64,000 nucleotides of DNA from Bostrychus sinensis (GCA_020698575.1 CM036244.1:28866034-28930033), one strand, 5' to 3'. Shown: positions 22,822 to 33,028, numbered from the stretch's first letter. Notes: generated from the sequence alone by a model not told the origin. Numbers and translations: made by a program.

Positions 22822-23392
22822 ATGATTCAGTCAACAACAAGGAAAACCACAAAGAAAAGTGAACTGCCTGACAGCATGGAGGGCCACACAATGAAAGGGG
22901 ACGAATCTGAACAACAGGTGGACAACGAAAGAGGGTTTGCAGATGCTCCTAAATGGGCAACAAATCTTGCCACACAGCTCAAGCAAATTAGAGATACAAT
23001 TGATAATATGGTGGAGTCTGTCTCCTCTCTTAGCAATGACACTAGAGCTATGCTAAGCAGGCTAAGCAACGCAGGGCACCGCACTTCAGAGTTGGAAAAT
23101 AAAGTGGAAAAATTTACATGCGCAACAACCTAAGGCTAGTGGAGCTAAAAGAAAGCATAGCAGTGGGCAGTCTTTATACTTTATTGAACAAAATATTGTG
23201 CTTCATACTGGACCAGCCAAGTGATGGACCGGTTCCAGAAACTGAACGTGTGCACTGCTCGCCAAGACCAATTCCGAACCTCAACCAGCCCCTGTGCCCC
23301 ATCATTGTCCCCTTGCTACAGTGGAGAGACATGCAAGACATCATGAGAGCACCCACTGGCAAACCCCTGGTGTGGGAAGGCCAGTGTATACT
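22822..23392 (+). pseudogene. L1 ORF1p-like, broken
   Basis: The first part (22822-23133) is hydrophilic and lysine/glutamate-rich, then has a heptad-like segment TQLKQIRDTIDNMVESVSSL suited to the coiled coil of L1 ORF1 proteins. After a frame change near 23115 the RNA-binding core continues with NNLRLVELKES and PSDGPVPETERVHCSPRP, which match the RRM region of fish L1 ORF1p. The frame ends where the hAT-type element begins (VWEGQ, 23392). ORF1p normally binds L1 RNA as a trimer; this copy cannot. Confidence 0.8.
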
Positions 23393-24395
23393 AGGGCTGG
23401 GCGATAAATCAATTTTTTCGATTAATTCGAATTTGTAGGGCAGGTCGACTTGTTTAAATAAAAATCGATTTAAAAAAAAAACGTCCACCACCGGCACTCT
23501 GGGCTCCCGTAGTTCATAGTGGGTAGGCCCGCCTGCCCTCCCTCCGTGCTAGGGGAACACAAACAACATGGCAGCGATCAGGGAAGAACTCGTTCCTAAG
23601 AAAGGCACAGTGTTGTCAGTTGTGTGGAATTGGTTCAGGTTTGCGGCGTCAGACGGAGCACAAACAGCGCCCCGCTGCAAAGTCAGTCCCTACAGGATTT
23701 TGCGATGTTGGGATCACAACTATTAACGCAAAATCAAGCAAACCCCGCAAATTCAGTGCGACCCTGCAACTTTGTCCAAACTCCGCAACTCTTTCAGCAG
23801 CAGCGCACTGGTAATGCGCGGCGGAGGTCAGCTTGAGCCACAGACAAGCGGCGTGGAGAGGCGATGCTGAGGACGGAGGTGCGGAGCAGCGCGGAGATTG
23901 AGCGCACATGAGGTCACAGGTGCTCACCAGCAGCAGCGGTGTGGATGGGACTAAAGGAGGAGATGAACGTGGCGCTTTCTAGTTTTGTCTGGTGTCACTC
24001 TGAAAAGCTGTCTGCGTTGCCATGGTGATATAGTTGCCTAAAAAGTTCAATGGGCAGCGTATTTAGACAACAATGAAGTTTGAGGTCAGTGTTCTTTAAA
24101 CGCTAATGTTGCAGGCTAATAACCTTCCTGAAAACCTAGCACAGCAAACTTCCTCTGTTTTTAATGACTGGATGTTCTACAGCGCACAACAGGAATCACT
24201 AGAGAAGATCTGAGAGGAACAGAATCAGAATCAGCTGCAAGAGCCCCAAAAAACAGCCTAATAACACAGCAATATCATTTTAAAAAGTAGGTACACTTGG
24301 CCTGTTCAAATACAGGTATTTTTAATTAGATTAATTACCACTTCACATATGTTTACAAACAGAATTTCAAAAATATATCTTTTATTCATACAAGT
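23393..24395 (+). mobile_element. hAT-type element fragment with BED-type transposase N-terminus
   Basis: Starts at TAGGGCTGGGCGATAAATC, a hAT-type end, directly after L1 ORF1. At 23569 an ATG opens MAAIREELVPKKGTVLSVVW, resembling the N-terminus of fish hAT/ZBED transposases, followed by NWFRFAASDGAQTAPRCKVS leading into a would-be BED finger. The frame then breaks in sequence rich in CpG and GC. The matching right end was not found, so the boundary near 24395 is set only by where L1 endonuclease sequence resumes. Confidence 0.6.
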
Positions 24396-24742
24396 ATATA
24401 CCAGACAATAATGGAAGATATTTAATTGTATAAGGGCTTTTATTCAATCAGAAGGTAACACACTACAACCTTTGTTTTTGACATCTTTGGGGGCAGTCAT
24501 ATCGCAGTTTGCACAAGGCCCTATAATTATTGATGGAGATTTTAATTCAGTCTTTGAGCCCATGTTAGATCGTTCCAGTCCCTCCCTACTTTCAAATAAA
24601 CAGATATGTGCAGCTAGGAAATCGTTTCAGTCTTACCTTGCTGTATCAAATGTGTGGTGCTTAGCTAATCCGGATTCACGGGAATATTCATTTTACTCTG
24701 GGCACACAAACATTCATATTCTAGAATTGATTATATTTTGAT
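24396..24742 (+). pseudogene. L1 ORF2 endonuclease fragment
   Basis: In one frame 24400-24470 reads DNNGRYLIV, stop, GLLFNQKVT. After a frame change, 24472-24741 reads IIIDGDFNSVFEPMLDRSS and later NPDSREYSFYSGHTNIHILE. These are the GDFN motif and the following REYSF block of L1 apurinic-type endonucleases. The N-terminal half of the endonuclease is absent. Confidence 0.8.
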
Positions 24743-24949
24743 GACATCAGATTTAATACAATATGTTATGGAGCCAAAAATGAACAGTAATATGTAAGTG
24801 ATCATGGTGTTCTTTCTGTCACATTTTTCCCCTGCATCAGTTTGTATAAATCAATACATCACATCTCAAAAATGAGAAGTTTGTCTCTTTAATTAAAAAA
24901 CATTTTTTTACGCTCAATAAAAATTCTATAAATTCTACTGTCTGGGAGG

Positions 24950-25264
24950 CCTTGAAACCTGAAAGCCACCTGCAGAGACTGATTTATAAGCTTCTCCTCT
25001 GCAAAAAAAAAAAAAAAGCCTTAAAGAAAACTCAATTAACTGTCAAACTTAAAATCTTAAAGGAACATCACATCCAGGATACTTACGACCAAGTACTGAT
25101 GAATCAACTCCCGAGTACTAGGTCGGAGTTGCAGGAGTTAATACATGAGTAAACTATCTGGTGATAAAGCTGGGACAATGGTTGCTTTTAGATTAAAGCA
25201 ACTTCAGACTGGACAGATAATTACAGCAATTATCGCTGACAATGGTATGCCACAGTGCGATACA
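24950..25264 (+). pseudogene. L1 ORF2 linker region
   Basis: Broken reading with QLTVKLKILKEHHIQDTYDQ and then DKAGTMVAFRLKQLQTGQII, matching the segment between endonuclease and RT in L1 ORF2 (the usual form has K-L-L-A-x-x-L). It stops at the target site of the inserted LINE fragment, TGCGATACA. Confidence 0.6.
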
Positions 25265-25413
25265 TCCATCCATCCATCTTCTTCCACTTATCCGGGGCCA
25301 GATTGCAAGGGCAGCAGTCTAAGCAGGGACACCCAGACATCCCGCTCCCTGGACACTTCCTCCAGCTCCCATGGAGGAACCCCAAGGCGTTCCCAGGCCA
25401 GCCGAGAGACATA

Positions 25414-26106
25414 GGCTGTGTTCGAACATCATCCCTAGCCCTGACCCCTCAATCACTATATAGTCCAGCACTATATAACAGACTATATAGTGCATTCATT
25501 TTGTGAATGATTCGGACACTCGCACACTATTTTTCCCTCACCGGTGATCACTTGACTCTGACGTCTGTGTTAAAAAAAGGTCGGTGAAACTCCGCTGATA
25601 ATGTTCTTCTGTTATAAAGCCCGACCACACTCACTTGGATGTTTTAGTATTTATAGATAAATATTAGTCATACGTGTGATATTTAACACGAATTATCGCT
25701 ATAATGAATAAAATGAACTGGATTATGGCAGCTCTGTGCCTTACGTGGGGAGGCTGAATGCTAGATAAGCTAACGTTAGCAATTTTACACTGCAACGGTT
25801 TATTTAACAACTTTTTATTTCTGACGTGACAGAAGTAAAAGAGGCGTTTCTAAGTGGTTTCATTCAGACGTGTTGTGTACAGTTTAAAGACCTGTCACGG
25901 TCCCGTTGTTCTCCGAAAGTCGCAAAGCATTCTGGTCTATACTGACTGTCTAGTGACCATCGCTGTCCACTACTTTTCAAAATGCATTGTGGGAAATTTT
26001 GAGTGCACTATTTTTTATCCATTAGACATTCGGACACCACTACAAAATGGTGTGACCACTATATAGTGCACTATATAGGGATTAGGGATGACGTTCGGAC
26101 ACAGCC
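25414..26106. mobile_element. Unclassified 693-bp inverted-repeat element
   Basis: The ends GGCTGTGTTCGAACATCATC and GATGACGTTCGGACACAGCC are inverse with two mismatches. ATA flanks both sides (25411-25413, 26107-26109). The interrupted LINE would read GAGACATAGTCCC, so a 3-bp duplication is directly supported. Just inside are ACTATATAGTGCACTATATAG motifs. No transposase. A 3-bp duplication fits PIF/Harbinger-like enzymes, but the usual TWA target is not met, so the superfamily is open. Confidence 0.85.
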
Positions 26107-26427
26107 ATAGTCCCTCCAGCGTGTCCTAGGTCCCAGGAACCTCCTCCTGGTGGGACATGCCAGGAACACCTCCCCTGGAGGCATCTGGAACAGATGCCCA
26201 AGCCACCTCGGCTGGTTCCTCTTGATGTCCCGGGTAACCAAGCTCCTCACCCTATCTCTAAGGGAGTGCCCAGCCGCCCTGCGGAGGAAACTCATTTCGG
26301 CCGCTTGTATCCGGGATCTCGTCCTTTCGGTCATGACCCAAAGCTCATGACCATAGGTGAGAGTCATAACATAGATTGACCGGTAAATTGAGAGCTTTGC
26401 CTTTCGGCTCAGCTCCTTCTTCACCAC
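26107..26427 (-). pseudogene. LINE reverse transcriptase C-terminal fragment
   Basis: On the minus strand the frame reads KKELSRKAKLSIYRSIYV, then LTYGHELWVMTERTRSRIQA, EMSFLRRAAGHSLRDRVRS and WLGHLFQMPP, ending TRWRDY. This is the conserved tail that follows the RT palm in a family very common in fish genomes. Past the inserted element (25414-26106) the tail resumes as SRLAWERLGVPPWELEEV in another frame. The N-terminal RT is absent through 5' truncation. Confidence 0.85.
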
Positions 26428-26519
26428 AACAGACTGTTACAATGACCGCATTATTGCAGACGCTGCACTGATCCGACTGTCAATCTTACGTGAGATTGAG
26501 CGATTGACAATGCGATACA

Positions 26520-27382
26520 GCAACAATTAACGAGTGTTAAACAACTTCTTTGGGGGCCTCAACCTTCCTAATATCAGTCAGTTTGATAGAGATTTTCTTG
26601 ACTCCACTACAACGCAGTCAGAGATTGAAACTTCTAGAAACATTTCAAGAGTGGGCAGCCTCGGAATCGAATTCTACAAGTGTGTTAAAAAAACAACTCT
26701 AACCATATTTACTGCAATTATTTATTGCAATTTTTGAATCAGGTATCATGCCTGTGTCCACGAGCAAAGCCATTATTACCTGACTACTGAAACTGGGCAA
26801 AGACACATTTTTGATGGGTAAATTACTGCTCTTAAGTTTATTAAATTGTGACTATAAGATTCTTGCTAATATACTTGCATTGCGCTTGGAGAAAGTTGTT
26901 CAGTCTATTATACATTTACATCAAGTAGGGTTCCTCACAGGCTGATCAATCTCAAATAAACAAAGGCTTTTTTCAAGTCATACATGAAGTGAGCTCTAGA
27001 AAGTATGTAATTTTTGACGCTTCTTTAGACGCAGAAAAGCCTTTGATCAGATCGCCATACTTATTATATTCATATAAAAAATTTGGATTTGGGCATAAAT
27101 TTATCAGTTTGGTAAAGGTCTTTTATAACTCTCCACTTTCCGTTGTCGGTACAAATGGTATAATATCAGAAACTTTCCCTCTACAACGAGGCATGAGGCA
27201 GGGGTGTCTGGTTAGCCCTCTACTCTTCATCACTGCTCTTGAACCCTTGGCATGTGCAATTTGCTCCTATAGAGACATAGAAGATCTGAACATTCTTGGA
27301 TATAATTTTAAAATGAATATGTATGCTGATATCTTGCTTACATTGAGCAAACCAACATCAGCCTTATTGTTCTTAACTTAAT
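26520..27382 (+). pseudogene. L1 ORF2 reverse transcriptase fragment
   Basis: Begins with NNFFGGLNLPNISQFDRDFL, the block just before the RT. From 26989 one frame reads SLDAEKPLIR, KKFGFGHKFISLVKVFYNSP, FPLQRGMRQGCLVSPLLF and MYADILLTLS. The usual [YF]ADD catalytic box is here YADI, so one catalytic aspartate is lost. Stops and a deletion separate the two parts. The frame ends at the SINE target site AACTTAAT. Confidence 0.85.
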
Positions 27383-27660
27383 AATAATATTAATGCATTG
27401 GATTTAAATAGCGCTTCACATTGCATTATTCATTCACTCCTTAGTCACACTCAGTGGTAGTAAGCTACTTGTGTAGCTACATCTGCCCTGGGGCAGACTG
27501 ACGGAAGCGTGGCTGCCAATCTGCGCAAAAAGCCACTCCGACCACCACCACTGAGTGGTGTCTTGCCCAGGGACACAACAACATGACTTTGGATAAGATT
27601 CAAACTGGCTACCTTCCGCTTGCTGGGCAAATGCTTAACCTACTGCGCCACCGTCACCGC
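27383..27660 (-). repeat. tRNA-derived SINE, GTGGTGGTCGGAG family (copy 2), inside L1
   Basis: Bordered by a perfect 8-bp duplication AACTTAAT (27375-27382 and 27661-27668). On the minus strand the head is GGTGGCGCAGTAGGTTAAGC (A-box-like), then AGCCAGTTTGAATC (B-box-like). The body has GTGTCCCTGGGCAAGACACC and GTGGTGGTCGGAGTGGC, and the 3' end is GAAGCGCTATTTAAATCC. The complete head and tail with flanking duplication make this the best-defined SINE in the window. Confidence 0.88.
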
Positions 27661-27668
27661 AACTTAAT

Positions 27669-29235
27669 TAGCTAACTGTTTTTGGTAGCCTTTCCAGAAA
27701 AAAGATTAATTGGAACAAAAATGAGGCCATGCCACTTGATGTACACACTTTCAAATCAGGCCTGTTAGACACACCCTTTATACCCTTTATCTGGAAAGTG
27801 AACTGCATGAAATACCTAAGAATTAATATTATATTCCCTATTTTAAAAATCTTTAATCTCAATGGACCAAATATTATACAGACTATAAAAAAATGACATT
27901 AATCTCTCTCTGGGGCAGAGCTATAGTATTAAAAGTGAATATTTTACCTAGACTAGCTAATATCATTGCATCCATTCCCTTCAAAATACCCCAAAACTGG
28001 TTTAAGGATTTTTATTAAGTTTCTTTGGAATAACAAAACTCCCAGGACTACTTATAAAAAACTCGTATCCAAAAATATCGTACCCAAATCAGAAGGTGGT
28101 CTCAATGTCCCAGACTTGTTTCATTACTATCGTTCTTAAAATGCAAGGTACCCATTAGAATGTGTCTAAAAAACAACCTTACAGCTGCCCAGTTGGTGTT
28201 GGTTTGACAACATGATCATATCCCAAAACAAGAACATTTCACTTGCCTCTCTGTGGTACTGCCCAAAACCACCAAATGACATAAATAATAGTATTATTAA
28301 GTTCTCATGCAAAATTGTGAAACAGTTTGTTAAATGGGACAATATAAATGGCCTCTGTCTTTCATCTTGTCCCACCCAGTAAAAATTGGGAAAGACAAAG
28401 AATTACAACAACAGGGCAAATGTTCAGTGTAAAATTGTTATTTAGTCAACTTAAAGAGCAGTTTGGCCTCCATGATTCCACCTTTTTAACTTATTTACAA
28501 CTTTCATCTATTCTGAGTAAGAAATGTAAAGAGGGCAACACTCCTGCCTCATGCTTGAACTATGATCTGCTTTTCAAAAAAGGCCACTTTTTCTCAGGGC
28601 CTGGTCTCACATATGTACTGTCTAATGTCTACAGCCTCTGTTAACCCATATGCCTCTGTACAACAGGCCTGTGAACAGGACCTTAATCTATACCTGTCTG
28701 TCTCACAGTGGAGCAAAATTTGGCGCTCATCTTCAACAACTTCAAAGTGCCAGGATCATACAATTTAAGGTTCTGTGTAGAACGTATATTACCCCCACCA
28801 GACTATCTACTATGGACAGAAAATATAATGACATTAGCTGGCATGGGTGTGGAATGACAGGTTCTTTGTTGCATCTTCTTTGGGAATATCCTGCTGTTAA
28901 AATATTTTGGTCTGAAGGGACCAAAATATTCTGTATTATCTAAGTTCCTTAATGTGAAATTCCCTGTCTGCCCCACAGCCTGCCTTCTAGTCCTATGGAC
29001 GAATAATCACACTGGAGTAAGAAAAAATCATCTGTGGACATTAGGATGTCTAGCCATTACAAGTATAATTCTACTGAACTAAAAGGAGCAGAAATCAGGC
29101 TGTTTCTCTAAAGACAAATGGATACTGGAATATCTCGTCCTACTAAATATGGAGGGAGTTTCATATTTGTTAAAATACTTTGAAGATGGCCAGGGGAATA
29201 CCGAGATTTTATTGAAGACTTGGAACATTCTAACA
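27669..29235 (+). pseudogene. L1 ORF2 C-terminal region
   Basis: After the SINE the frame resumes with KINWNKNEAMPL and KVNCMKYLRINI, then FLWNNKTPRTTYKKLVSKNI and PKSEGGLNVPDL, followed by SQWSKIWRSSS near 28700. These follow the order of the L1 ORF2 C-terminus, including the region before the cysteine motif. Stops and frame changes occur throughout. Confidence 0.8.
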
Positions 29236-29557
29236 CAGGGGTGTCCAAATTTTTTTCCTTGAGGGCCACATACTGAAAAATATATGTGCAGGAGGGCCAC
29301 TCAGTCGAGGCGTCATATTTTGCATCACCACAAAAGATGTCACTTTTTCTTGGCGCCACCAACCACTAATTTCAATTTTTTCTTTCTTAATGCCAGGTAC
29401 ATCTCACACAAATGAAGTTTTTTACCTGCTTTTCAAACCTTGCAGTAAACAGTGCTACCTGTGGCAATTTGGGCCAATTGTGAATGAAGTCCGAGGGCCA
29501 ATAAAAAATTGTCTGCAGGCCGCATTTGGCCCCCGGGCCATAGTTTGGACACCCCTG
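29236..29557. mobile_element. hAT-type non-autonomous element, 322 bp, in L1 3' end
   Basis: The ends CAGGGGTGTCCAAA / TTTGGACACCCCTG are perfectly inverse. They are flanked by a perfect 8-bp duplication TTCTAACA (29228-29235 and 29558-29565). Internal GAGGGCCACA and GGCCCCCGGGCC are typical of this family. No ORF. Confidence 0.95.
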
Positions 29558-29576
29558 TTCTAACATCATAACTCAT

Positions 29577-29925
29577 AATGGCAGTAGCTCAGTTGGTGGA
29601 GACGCTTTTCCACTGGCCTGAGGGTTGGCAGTTTCGAGCCCAGCCACAGGCATTGCATGCTGTTGTTGTGTCCTTGGGCGGGACGCTTCATCCACTTTGT
29701 CTGTGTGTGAATGTGTTGTGTGACTGTGTTTGGTAGTAGGTTGGGGGGGCATGGGCACAAGATAGCGGCCATGCTTTCATTGTGCTGGGGCTGCAGAAGT
29801 GGCTCACAACTGACGAGTGTGACTGTGGAGTGAATGAATAATGGACCAAATTGTAAAGCACCTTGAGGAGCTTGAGAAGCTACCGAGAAGCTGTAACGCT
29901 GGGGTCTTGTGGTAGTAGTAGTAAA
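29577..29925 (+). repeat. tRNA-derived SINE with intact pol III boxes
   Basis: The A-box TAGCTCAGTTGG (29585-29596) fits the consensus exactly. A B-box, GTTTCGAGCCC (29631-29641), follows at tRNA-like spacing. The body has GTGTCCTTGGGCGGGACGCT and GTGACTGTGTTTGGTAGTAG, then GTAAAGCACCTTGAGGAGC, and ends in a GTA/TAG triplet tail (about 29908-29924). A Tc1-like element begins within 10 bp of its tail. Confidence 0.88.
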
Positions 29926-29934
29926 AGTGACGAC

Positions 29935-29994
29935 AACCTGATTTCTGTAAATGTAACCTGATTTCTGTAAATGTAACCTGATTTCTGTAAATGT
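29935..29994. repeat. Triplicated 20-bp unit at the transposon end
   Basis: AACCTGATTTCTGTAAATGT occurs three times head to tail without a mismatch (29935-29954, 29955-29974, 29975-29994). One unit corresponds to the outer 20 bases of the terminal repeat, so the end itself has been amplified. Confidence 0.95.
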
Positions 29995-30293
29995 TTGGAC
30001 ATTTTTTAAATTTGAATAAAATGAAAAGTAAAAAAACTTTCACACCACATGAGCCAATATTTTATTCACAGTAGAATATAGATAACCAAACAAATGTTTA
30101 CACTGAGAAATTTTACACTTTTATGCACAAAATGAGCTCATTTCAAATTTGATGCCCAGAACAGGTCTCAAACAGGGCCAGCAAACAGCTGAAAAACCAA
30201 GACATTTTAAAAAGATTCAGCTGGGCGAATATGTAATTGAGTTAACTGAAATCAGGTCTATAACATGAATAGCAATAAAAGGGATGTATTAGA

Positions 30294-30420
30294 CAGGCTG
30301 GCGATAGGTTTGCTGGGGCCCAGGGCAAGAAGGCTTCCCTTATAATAAAAATTATAAGAAAAGGGACCATTTCTGAGGCCCGGGACAACAGACCCCTTTG
30401 ACCCCCTGTCAACTGGCCTG
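30294..30420. mobile_element. 127-bp GGGCCC-rich element nested in the Tc1-like element (copy 2)
   Basis: Begins CAGGCTGGCGATAGG and ends CTGTCAACTGGCCTG, imperfectly inverse. The flanks GTATTAGA (30286-30293) and GTCGTAGA (30421-30428) match at 6 of 8 positions, suggesting an old hAT-size duplication. It shares AAGAAAAGGGACCATTTCTG with the copy at 4047-4175. Confidence 0.65.
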
Positions 30421-30424
30421 GTCG

Positions 30425-31200
30425 TAGATAGGCAGAGTCTCTCAGAAGTAAAGAAGGGCAAACGCTCTCCAATCTGTGAAAAAGTGCGTAAAAAGATTGT
30501 CGAAACACTTTAAAAACCATATTCCTCAATGTCAAATTGCAAAGGCTTAGCAAATCATCATCTACAGTGCATAACATTGGCAAAAGATTGAGAGAAACTG
30601 GAGAAATCTCTGTGCTTAAGGGACAAGCCCAAAGACCTTTATTTGAGCCCGTGGACTTTGGGCCCTCAGACCACAGTGCATCACTCCTCAGCATGATTGT
30701 GTCAATGACATTACTAAATGATCCCAGGAAAGCCTCCAGAAACCACTGTGGGGACACACAGGCCAACTAAAGCTCTATCATGCAAAAAGTAAGCCGTAAG
30801 TGAACATGGTCCAGAAGCGCCGTCATGTCCTGGGCCATGGCTCATTAAAAATAGACTGCTTCAAAGTGGGACAGTGTCCTATGGTCAGACCAGTCCAAAT
30901 TTGACATTCTTTTTGGAAATCACAGACGCCGTGTCCTCTGGGCTAAAGAGGAGGAGACCTTCCATCATGTCATCAGCATTCAGTTCAAAAGCCAGTGCCT
31001 CTGATGGTATGGGGGCACAAGTGCATATGGTATGGGCAGCTTTGTTTTGGTTTAGGAACTGTGCATGCTGAAAGGTATATAAACCCAGCTGCTCTTCAGC
31101 TAGAAACCTGTATCAGGCAAGAATGGGACCAAATTCCAACACCAAAACTCCAGAAACTCATAACCTTGATGCCCAGACGTCTTCAAACTGTTTTGAAATG
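30425..31200 (+). pseudogene. Tc1-family transposase pseudogene with internal deletion
   Basis: Pieces are readable on the plus strand in shifting frames: GKRLRETGEISVLKGQAQRP (helix-turn-helix end), NMVQKRRHVLGHGSLKID, QCPMVRPVQI, VPLMVWGHKCIWYGQ, and a C-terminus QEWDQIPTPKLQKLITLMPR with LQTVLK. In intact members of this family a few hundred bases with the second aspartate and the glutamate lie between the WYGQ block and the QEWDQ block. Here AERYI runs almost directly into the C-terminal block, so that part has been deleted. The minus-strand 174-codon ORF here is an antisense artefact. Confidence 0.8.
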
Positions 31201-31429
31201 AAAAGGAGATGCTACACCATGGTAAACATGCCCCTGTCCCAACTGCTTTAGACCTGTAGCCGGCATCAAATTTGAAATGAGCTCATTTTGTGCATAAAAG
31301 TCTAAAATTTCTCTGTATAAACATTTGTTATGTTATATTGTGAATACAGTATTAGCTAATGTGATTTGAAAGTCTTTTAATTTTCATTTTATTCAAATTA
31401 AAAAACAACATTTCCGGAATTGGGGTTGT

Positions 31430-32054
31430 ACATGCTACACTAAAGGACTGCCATCTGCAGTAGAGGACAAGAGGAGCCAGTGATAGACGACTAAAGGGCT
31501 TGTCTTGGGAATCAGAAGTCAGAATAAACCACAGTGTCTATTGTTAAACAAACTATTTTATTCCCAGTGAAACAAACCTCACATCTGCTTACTGCTGATG
31601 GAATTAATCACATTTAATTGTCAGTCCAATTAAAAAGCTCATTGTGAGGGACTACAGGGAGAGGACTCTGCAGTAAACAAAGTTAGCTTTACTGTACTGG
31701 GGGAAACAGCTCCCCTATTCTGAGGACAAAAGCTGCATTCCCCTGAGTGGATTTGTACAAACAGACAATAACGCCAGCTCCTTCCCTCACTCTGCAACAG
31801 TGCACGCAGAGCAGCAGCTTACACTGCTGTGATGTCAGAATGTGCTGCGAGTCAGAGGGAAAAGTGAGCGAGGACAATGAGCTCTTTTGAATTCAGAATG
31901 CTCCCTTCAGCAAATTCTCCACTGACCTGCATCTGACTCACCACCTTACGCTGCCAGTGTCTTGGAAAGTTGCATAATGTAGGACACTATTAATAATTAT
32001 AAAAATATTAATATTATCAATATTATATTATAAGAATTTCATCTTTTTCATTTA
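31430..32054. other. Gene-free DNA
   Basis: Unique-looking sequence without a supported feature. Confidence 0.5.
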
Positions 32055-32062
32055 TTGTAAAG

Positions 32063-33028
32063 CAGTGGTTCCTGACCTTTTTTGTCATGTGTAACCCCTG
32101 AGCTTTTTGCCATACCACAGTACTCATGATTCTTCATAAGCTCTTGAGTGCTATCTTAATTAGAACAGACATATTATACTTACTTCATTTTAAATATTCC
32201 TTATTCCTTTATTGAGTTATGTTTAACTCATATGACATTTTATTTTCTTACTATATATTAATGTTAAAAATAAACTTAAAAAAGAAATTAATAATCAGGG
32301 CTTGACTTTAACACTAGCCTACCTATGCGGATAGATTTTCATTTTGGCCAGTAACAGTCTCCCTAGCCACTTTGTCTGGTTGGATAATTTTTTTTAATTT
32401 TTTTTATTTGAACTACTTTAGAACTGACTTTCTGCTGCAATGCCTATAAATCCCCATAATTTAAAACCTAAAGTAAATCATGAGTGGAGAGACAAAATTA
32501 AGCTTGCTAGAGGGCCTTAAATGACAACATGTAAAAAAAACTACAATATAAAAACATAAATATTTTCAGGTCTAAAAAAGTTTTCTTTTTGATGATGATG
32601 AATTACTGTGAAAGTACCTTTTTAAGTCATAATTTTCAAAAGAATTGTAACAAAACAACAGATGATTATCTTATTTACTACACACAAATCAGCATTTTTA
32701 ACATCTAAACTATGGCTAACAAAAAAAAAAAAAAAAAAATACTAGTAACCTTTAAAGAACTCTAATTTACTCCACTTTGAAACAAGCTATTAAACCTAAG
32801 ATACAGTATTTGACCAAATATGTTTGTAAAATTATAATCTATCACATCTTTTTCACATACAGTTAGTCAATGAGACACTTGAGCTTGTCTTTTATTAGTT
32901 TCAATAGTTGAATATGAACAGATCACAAATATCTTTTATCATCAGATAAATTATGAAGTAACTCCAACTACCCCGCAAATTGCTCACATACCCCTAGGGG
33001 TCCACATACCCCTGGTTGAAAAACACTG
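32063..33028. mobile_element. hAT-type non-autonomous element, 966 bp
   Basis: The left end CAGTGGTTCCTGACC and the inverse of the right end, CAGTGTTTTTCAACC, match at most positions. The flanks TTGTAAAG (32055-32062) and ATGTACAG (33029-33036) agree at 6 of 8. AACCCCTGAG and CCCCTAGGGGTCC inside the ends fit a common fish hAT family. The centre is AT-rich and non-coding, with a poly-A run near 32720. Confidence 0.7.

Larger units (their letters stand above)
25265..26507 (-). mobile_element. 5'-truncated LINE inserted into L1
   Basis: The insertion lies between CAGTGCGATACA (25253-25264) and CAATGCGATACA (26508-26519), a 12-bp target duplication with one mismatch. On the minus strand it ends in a TGGA microsatellite tail and no poly-A, as in L2/CR1/RTE-like LINEs. 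Its coding part is the C-terminus of an ORF2-type protein. It is split by a 693-bp inverted-repeat element at 25414-26106. The LINE clade is not certain. Confidence 0.85.
22690..29240 (+). mobile_element. L1-type LINE, dead, split by later insertions
   Basis: L1-like segments appear in the correct order on the plus strand: 5' UTR (about 22690-22820), ORF1 (22822-23392), part of the endonuclease (about 24396-24742), the linker before RT (24950-25264), RT (26520-27382) and the ORF2 C-terminus (27669-29235). Interruptions are a hAT-type segment (23393-about 24395), a LINE fragment (25265-26507) that itself holds a 693-bp element, a SINE (27383-27660) and a hAT-type element (29236-29557). About 1 kb spanning the ORF1/ORF2 junction is missing. 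Many stops show it is inactive. Confidence 0.85.
29935..31428 (+). mobile_element. Tc1-like transposon with long inverted repeats, internally deleted
   Basis: The right end, read inward on the minus strand, begins TACAACCCCAATTCCGGAAA. The left end carries ACAACCTGATTTCTGTAAAT, followed by matching sequence. The inverted repeats extend about 160-220 bp (29935-30156 and 31261-31428) and share AAATGAGCTCATTT and TTTGAATAAAATGAAAA. A 127-bp element sits at 30294-30420. The transposase region is broken and lacks its middle catalytic part. Confidence 0.88.

Noticed and set aside
30242..30766. 174-codon minus-strand ORF
   Set aside because: It is antisense to the Tc1-like transposase remnant and spans a nested 127-bp insertion; no independent domain.
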